Assembly (NCBI GenBank): GCA_026195895.1
Contig: JAPHRO010000033.1
Coordinates: forward strand, 20,529-84,528
Length of the DNA: 64,000 bases
Direction: 5' to 3'
Origin: Gammaproteobacteria bacterium
GTDB lineage: Bacteria > Pseudomonadota > Gammaproteobacteria > SZUA-229
The notes beneath the pieces were generated by a model, which saw only the letters and a list, made by a program, of their open reading frames with translations, ran no database searches and was not told the DNA's origin. Both the position numbers and the translations under genes were made by a program. This document shows, one piece after another, positions 60,301 to 64,000 of this stretch (position 1 is its first letter; each line of letters starts with the position of its first letter).

Positions 60301-63300
60301 TTGTCACCCGTTATACTTATCATTGCGCTGGTCGCGTATCTGGCGCTGTTATTCTGGATTGCCCGAGTCGGTGATCGTCGTCGTTTCAGCGCATCGAGCT
60401 GGACCCGACATCCACTGGTCTACACCCTGGCGCTGGGCGTGTACTGCACATCCTGGACTTTTTACGGTCTGGTGGGTACGGCGGCATCCAGGGGCTGGTA
60501 CTATCTGCCCATCCTGCTCGGCCCGATCCTGTTATTTACTATTGGCTTTCCCCTGTTGCAGCGTATTGCCAGTATTAGCCGCCAGGAAAATATTCACTCG
60601 ATCGCGGATTTTATTACCTCTCGCTATGGCAAGCGTCAGTCTATTGCGGTAATTGTCACTCTGATTATGCTGGCCACTGCTGTGCCATATATTGCCCTGC
60701 AATTAAAAGCCGTCTCCGATACCCTGCTGTTCAGCGTCGATAACAGTGCCTTCGCCGGTCAGGACATGACGCTATTCGTGACGGCGGTCATGGCCCTGTT
60801 TACGTTGATATTTGGTGCCAATCGGCTGGATGTGGCCAGCTATCATTCGGGCATCATGGCGGCGATTGCATTTGAGTCGCTGGTTAAACTGGTGGCGCTG
60901 GTAGCTATTGCCGTTTTTGCTTTTGGGCTTTCCAGTGGCTTTGATCCCGCCGCGATTAACAATAATGCCAATGTTGTTTTTCAGGAATCAACCTTAACGC
61001 CTTCTTTCTGGGTGCTGACTCTGGTTTCAGCCGCCACCATTTTCTGTCTGCCACGCATGTTCCAGGTGACTTTTGTGGAATGCCTGAGTGAGCAGCATCT
61101 GAAATTTGCCCGTCGCGGTTTCAGCATATATCTGCTGGTGATCGCGATTGCTGTGTTTACTATCTCCTGGGTAGGCAATCAGGTGCTGGCCGGTACCGAT
61201 GTGACCATTGATACTTATGTGCTGGCTTTGCCTCTGGAAACCGGCAATAAACTGCTGGGCTTGCTGGGTTTTATTGGTGGTTTCTCGGCGGCGACGGCGA
61301 TGATTATTGTGGCATCGCTGACCCTGAGTCAGATGTTGAGTAACGATGTTATCCTGCCGCTATTAATCCGGCAGCAAAAGTCGCGCGGCCCGATTCCGGA
61401 TTATTCCCGGGCACTGATTCTGGCGCGACGCCTAACCGTTATCGCGGTTATTTTTATGGCCTGGCTATACCAGCATGGTCTAGCCGAAAATATCGCCTTG
61501 ACCGAAATTGGTTTAATCGCATTTGCCCTGGCGGTGCAACTGGCACCGGCTATGGTGTTCGGGCTGTACTGGCAGCGTGGTAATGCGAGCGGCATGTTTG
61601 CCGGTCTTGCCTGCGGCTTACCTATCTGGTTTATAACATTGATGGTGCCATTATTGAGTAATGCGGGTTTGATTGATTCACAGATACTCAGTACAGGTCT
61701 GTTTGGTATTGAATTGTTACGCCCGGAACAGCTATTTGGCATTACCTTCAGCGATGCGTATACCCGGGGCGTGGTATTAAGTATCGGCGCGAACATACTG
61801 GCTTTTTATGTCGTGTCATCAATGGATGTTACCCGACTGTCAGACAGGATTCAGGCGGTCGCTTTTGTCAATCGAGAACGGGCACGGCAACATCCCAGTG
61901 TGCATGCCCTGCGCATTAACAAAATCGATTTAACCACCATGTTGAGTCAGTTCCTGGGTGAGTCCGCTACCCAGCGTTTATTACAGAATGAAACCCGCCC
62001 CGAGCTGGTGATTGCCAGTCCTAAATTACTGGATTATGCCGAACAGGCATTGGCTGGTGTTGTGGGCGTGGCGTCTGCGCGCGCCATGCTGACCAGTTTG
62101 AGTAAAGGGGAAAGTCTTGGCGTAGAAGATGTGGTTAATATTTTTGAAGAAACGACCCGTTCCCTGCAATTCAGTCAGGACATGTTGTTTGCTTCATTTG
62201 AAAGTATTTCTTCAGCGATTAGTGTGGTCAACGCGGATTTAAAAATTGTTGCCTGGAATAAGCGTTACGAAGAAATGTTCAATTACCCGCAGGGCATGTT
62301 GCGTGTTGGACGTTATGTCGCGGATCTGGTGCGTTTCAATGCGGAACGCGGGCTGCTCGGCACAGGTTCGATAGATGAACAGGTGCAAACACGAATCAAT
62401 CATTTACTGGCGGGTAAATCTTACCGGGTGATTCGAAATCATGATCAGGGCATTATTGAAATTAAGGGGCGACCGCTTGCCAAGGGTGGTTATGTCACTA
62501 CCTATGATGATATCAGTGAGTTCATTAATACCCAGAATGAACTGGAAAAAGCCAATCTTAATCTTGAGCAGCGAGTGCGTGAGCGTACCGAAGAAATTGA
62601 AAAAATTAATCAGTCGTTGCGCGAAGAAGTTAACAAGCGCAGCGCAACCGAAGTGGAATTGCTGAAAGCAAAATCGGCGGCTGAATCATCCAATGCCAGT
62701 AAGACGCAATTTCTGGCTATTGCCAGTCACGATATCCTGCAACCGCTAAATGCAGCAAATCTTTACGCCAGTGCGCTGATTGAAAAAAACAATGCCGACC
62801 CTGAATTTGGTAACAGCCTGCATCATTTACACAGTGCAATCTGTTCTGCCGAATTAATAATTTCCAATCTGATGGAAATTTCGCGACTGGATACCGGCTC
62901 GCTGAAACCGAAAAACAGTCAATTTGCCCTGCATGATGTTCTTGAACCACTGGTCAATGACTTTCGGGTGCAGATCAATCCCGATGTCAGCTTCCATTGG
63001 CGGCCCACATCGCTGTGGGTTAAATCGGATGCAAAATATTTACGACGTATTCTGCAGAACTATTTATCCAACGCGGTTAAATACACCAGTCGAGGAAAAA
63101 TTCTGTTAGGTTGTCGCCGCCGCGGCGAACAAATTGAAATCTGTGTTTATGACACAGGACCTGGCATATCTAAAGCGCATCAACGGCGAATCTTCGATGA
63201 TTTTTATCGGGTTGCCAACAACAGTGATATTGAGGGTGCCGGTCTGGGGCTGGGTATTGCTTTACGTTTTGCGCAGTTGCTGGATTGCAAAGTCCATGTT

Positions 63301-63768
63301 CATTCCGATGGTAGCCATGGCAGTATGTTTTCGGTTTTTGTGCCGATGTGCCCTGAAGAAATCTGTCAGGAAAATAAAGTCCAGACAACAGATATTCCAT
63401 CGGGTCTGGAAAATCTTACGGTTTTTTATGTTGATGATGATGAACACAATATTCACGCGCTAGGTACGCTGATGGATAACTGGGAATGTGAGTTTTCTTA
63501 TGCCACCAGCGCTGAATCGGCTGAACGTTATGCGCAGGATAATGGAGCGCCCGATGTGATTTTAATGGACTATCAACTGGGTGCTGATATTAATGGTATT
63601 CAGCTGGCTGAAACATTACAGAATCATTGGGGTGATGTGCCGGTGTGTATTGTGTCGGCGGCACCCGATGAAGATCTGCCGGCGCGAGTGACTGGTTGTG
63701 GTTATGAGTTTTTGCGTAAGCCGATTAAACCGGGGAAATTGCGGGCATTGCTTGAGCGGTATTTGTAG
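60301..63768 (+). CDS. CrbS-like hybrid sensor kinase with transporter domain
   Basis: The 1155-residue protein fuses an SSS-type transporter domain (about 1-500, 13 helices) to a STAC-type linker (about 525-630), a PAS domain (ISVVNADLKIVAWNKRYEEMF, about 635-745), and a coiled coil. A kinase core (SHDILQPLNA with His810; N-box NYLSNAVKY; DTGPGIS and GAGLGLGIA) and a C-terminal receiver (FYVDDDEHN, Asp1090 in LMDYQLG, KPIKPGK) complete it. This is the CbrA/CrbS architecture. CrbS controls acetate uptake and acetyl-CoA synthetase genes in Vibrio. No ATG lies near the family start, so a TTG at 60301 is used and could be slightly wrong. The divergent symporter genes are the obvious target. Its response regulator is not in the window. 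Confidence 0.92.
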   Translation: MSPVILIIALVAYLALLFWIARVGDRRRFSASSWTRHPLVYTLALGVYCTSWTFYGLVGTAASRGWYYLPILLGPILLFTIGFPLLQRIASISRQENIHSIADFITSRYGKRQSIAVIVTLIMLATAVPYIALQLKAVSDTLLFSVDNSAFAGQDMTLFVTAVMALFTLIFGANRLDVASYHSGIMAAIAFESLVKLVALVAIAVFAFGLSSGFDPAAINNNANVVFQESTLTPSFWVLTLVSAATIFCLPRMFQVTFVECLSEQHLKFARRGFSIYLLVIAIAVFTISWVGNQVLAGTDVTIDTYVLALPLETGNKLLGLLGFIGGFSAATAMIIVASLTLSQMLSNDVILPLLIRQQKSRGPIPDYSRALILARRLTVIAVIFMAWLYQHGLAENIALTEIGLIAFALAVQLAPAMVFGLYWQRGNASGMFAGLACGLPIWFITLMVPLLSNAGLIDSQILSTGLFGIELLRPEQLFGITFSDAYTRGVVLSIGANILAFYVVSSMDVTRLSDRIQAVAFVNRERARQHPSVHALRINKIDLTTMLSQFLGESATQRLLQNETRPELVIASPKLLDYAEQALAGVVGVASARAMLTSLSKGESLGVEDVVNIFEETTRSLQFSQDMLFASFESISSAISVVNADLKIVAWNKRYEEMFNYPQGMLRVGRYVADLVRFNAERGLLGTGSIDEQVQTRINHLLAGKSYRVIRNHDQGIIEIKGRPLAKGGYVTTYDDISEFINTQNELEKANLNLEQRVRERTEEIEKINQSLREEVNKRSATEVELLKAKSAAESSNASKTQFLAIASHDILQPLNAANLYASALIEKNNADPEFGNSLHHLHSAICSAELIISNLMEISRLDTGSLKPKNSQFALHDVLEPLVNDFRVQINPDVSFHWRPTSLWVKSDAKYLRRILQNYLSNAVKYTSRGKILLGCRRRGEQIEICVYDTGPGISKAHQRRIFDDFYRVANNSDIEGAGLGLGIALRFAQLLDCKVHVHSDGSHGSMFSVFVPMCPEEICQENKVQTTDIPSGLENLTVFYVDDDEHNIHALGTLMDNWECEFSYATSAESAERYAQDNGAPDVILMDYQLGADINGIQLAETLQNHWGDVPVCIVSAAPDEDLPARVTGCGYEFLRKPIKPGKLRALLERYL

Positions 63769-63854
63769 GGCGATTTTTATTGCTTTGTTTCGCCTGAATG
63801 AGATATTTTTTCTTTGTGGCGGAAATGATTTTGTTGTTTCGTCCTGCTGGGCGA

Positions 63855-63888
63855 GTCACTTTTCTGTCTGCAGCAACAGAAAAGTAAC
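63855..63888. repeat. inverted repeat after the kinase gene
   Basis: GTCACTTTTCTGT and ACAGAAAAGTAAC form a 13-base stem with one mismatch around CTGCAGCA, followed by AAAAGAATGCCGCCCC. Sequences of this type (ACTTTTCTTT...AAAGAAAAGTAACCAAA) are, from memory, dispersed in many proteobacterial genomes. The region from 63769 to the window end holds no gene I can support. Confidence 0.5.
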
Positions 63889-64000
63889 CAAAAGAATGCC
63901 GCCCCATATCACAAGCCCTTCGGGTGCCTTCGTTGTTCACAATTTTAGCGGCTGCTGCGCAACTCGTGAATCATAAACAACATGATTCACTCAAACATGC

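Noticed and set aside
63725..63940. A 71-codon frame on the minus strand at the right edge
   Set aside because: It is made largely of the inverted repeat sequence and has no protein-like features.

Overview
The window looks like a chromosome segment of a free-living gammaproteobacterium of moderate GC content. The evidence is the gene content and order: a Chp-type chemotaxis kinase, pilMNOPQ next to aroK-aroB-damX-gltB and divergent from mrcA/ponA, and the run rpoH ... ftsX-ftsE-ftsY-M16-M16-rsmD-coaD-ferredoxin-ggt-mutM. From memory, both blocks resemble the order in Pseudomonas aeruginosa (around PA5034-PA5045 and PA0357-PA0376), but codon use and intergenic repeats do not by themselves fix the genus. 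I see no prophage, insertion sequence, CRISPR array, tRNA or rRNA. Almost everything is core metabolism, division, envelope or pilus biology.

Layout. 1-1.6 kb: 3' end of a chpA-like hybrid kinase overlapping a CheW-like gene. 1.6-6.2 kb (minus): methyl-cycle cluster metK-ahcY-metF followed by rsmE. metK and ahcY are each preceded by an SAH riboswitch, and the two leaders appear to use different expression platforms. 6.2-12.6 kb (minus): dnaG and gltB. 12.7-24.3 kb (minus): damX-like ATPase, dgt, aroB, aroK, two unrecognised lipoprotein genes and pilQ-P-O-N-M. 24.6-27.2 kb (plus): mrcA. 27.2-30.6 kb (minus): hemE, gltD, yqeY, rpsU. 30.6-34.4 kb: tsaD (+), plsY (-), bioH-bioC (+) and a DsrC-family gene (+). 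34.5-39.5 kb (minus): rpoH with a perfect CIRCE operator, a double-receiver protein, ftsX, ftsE, ftsY. 39.6-45.5 kb (plus): an active/inactive pair of M16 peptidases, rsmD, coaD, ferredoxin, ggt. 45.5-50 kb: mogA, 3-methyladenine glycosylase, a 2-Cys peroxiredoxin, a macrodomain protein, two small unknown proteins, a 56-residue membrane protein and mutM. 50-54 kb (minus): a Gld-like ABC system with a DUF4340 protein, overlapping mutM. 54-57.2 kb (minus): ppsA-ppsR. 57.5-63.8 kb: an unknown membrane protein, an acetate-type sodium symporter with its small subunit, and a divergent CrbS-like sensor kinase.

How the genes work together. SAM synthesis, SAH hydrolysis and methylene-THF reduction lie in one direction under RNA control by SAH, the product inhibitor of methyltransferases. 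rpoH carries the HrcA operator, which would couple the sigma-32 and HrcA heat-shock branches. The symporter/kinase pair is the usual arrangement for acetate sensing and uptake, and ppsA nearby fits gluconeogenic growth. The most notable signals are the paired SAH riboswitches, the CIRCE-rpoH link, the lipoprotein pair inside the pil-aro block, and a nested palindromic element upstream of ppsA.
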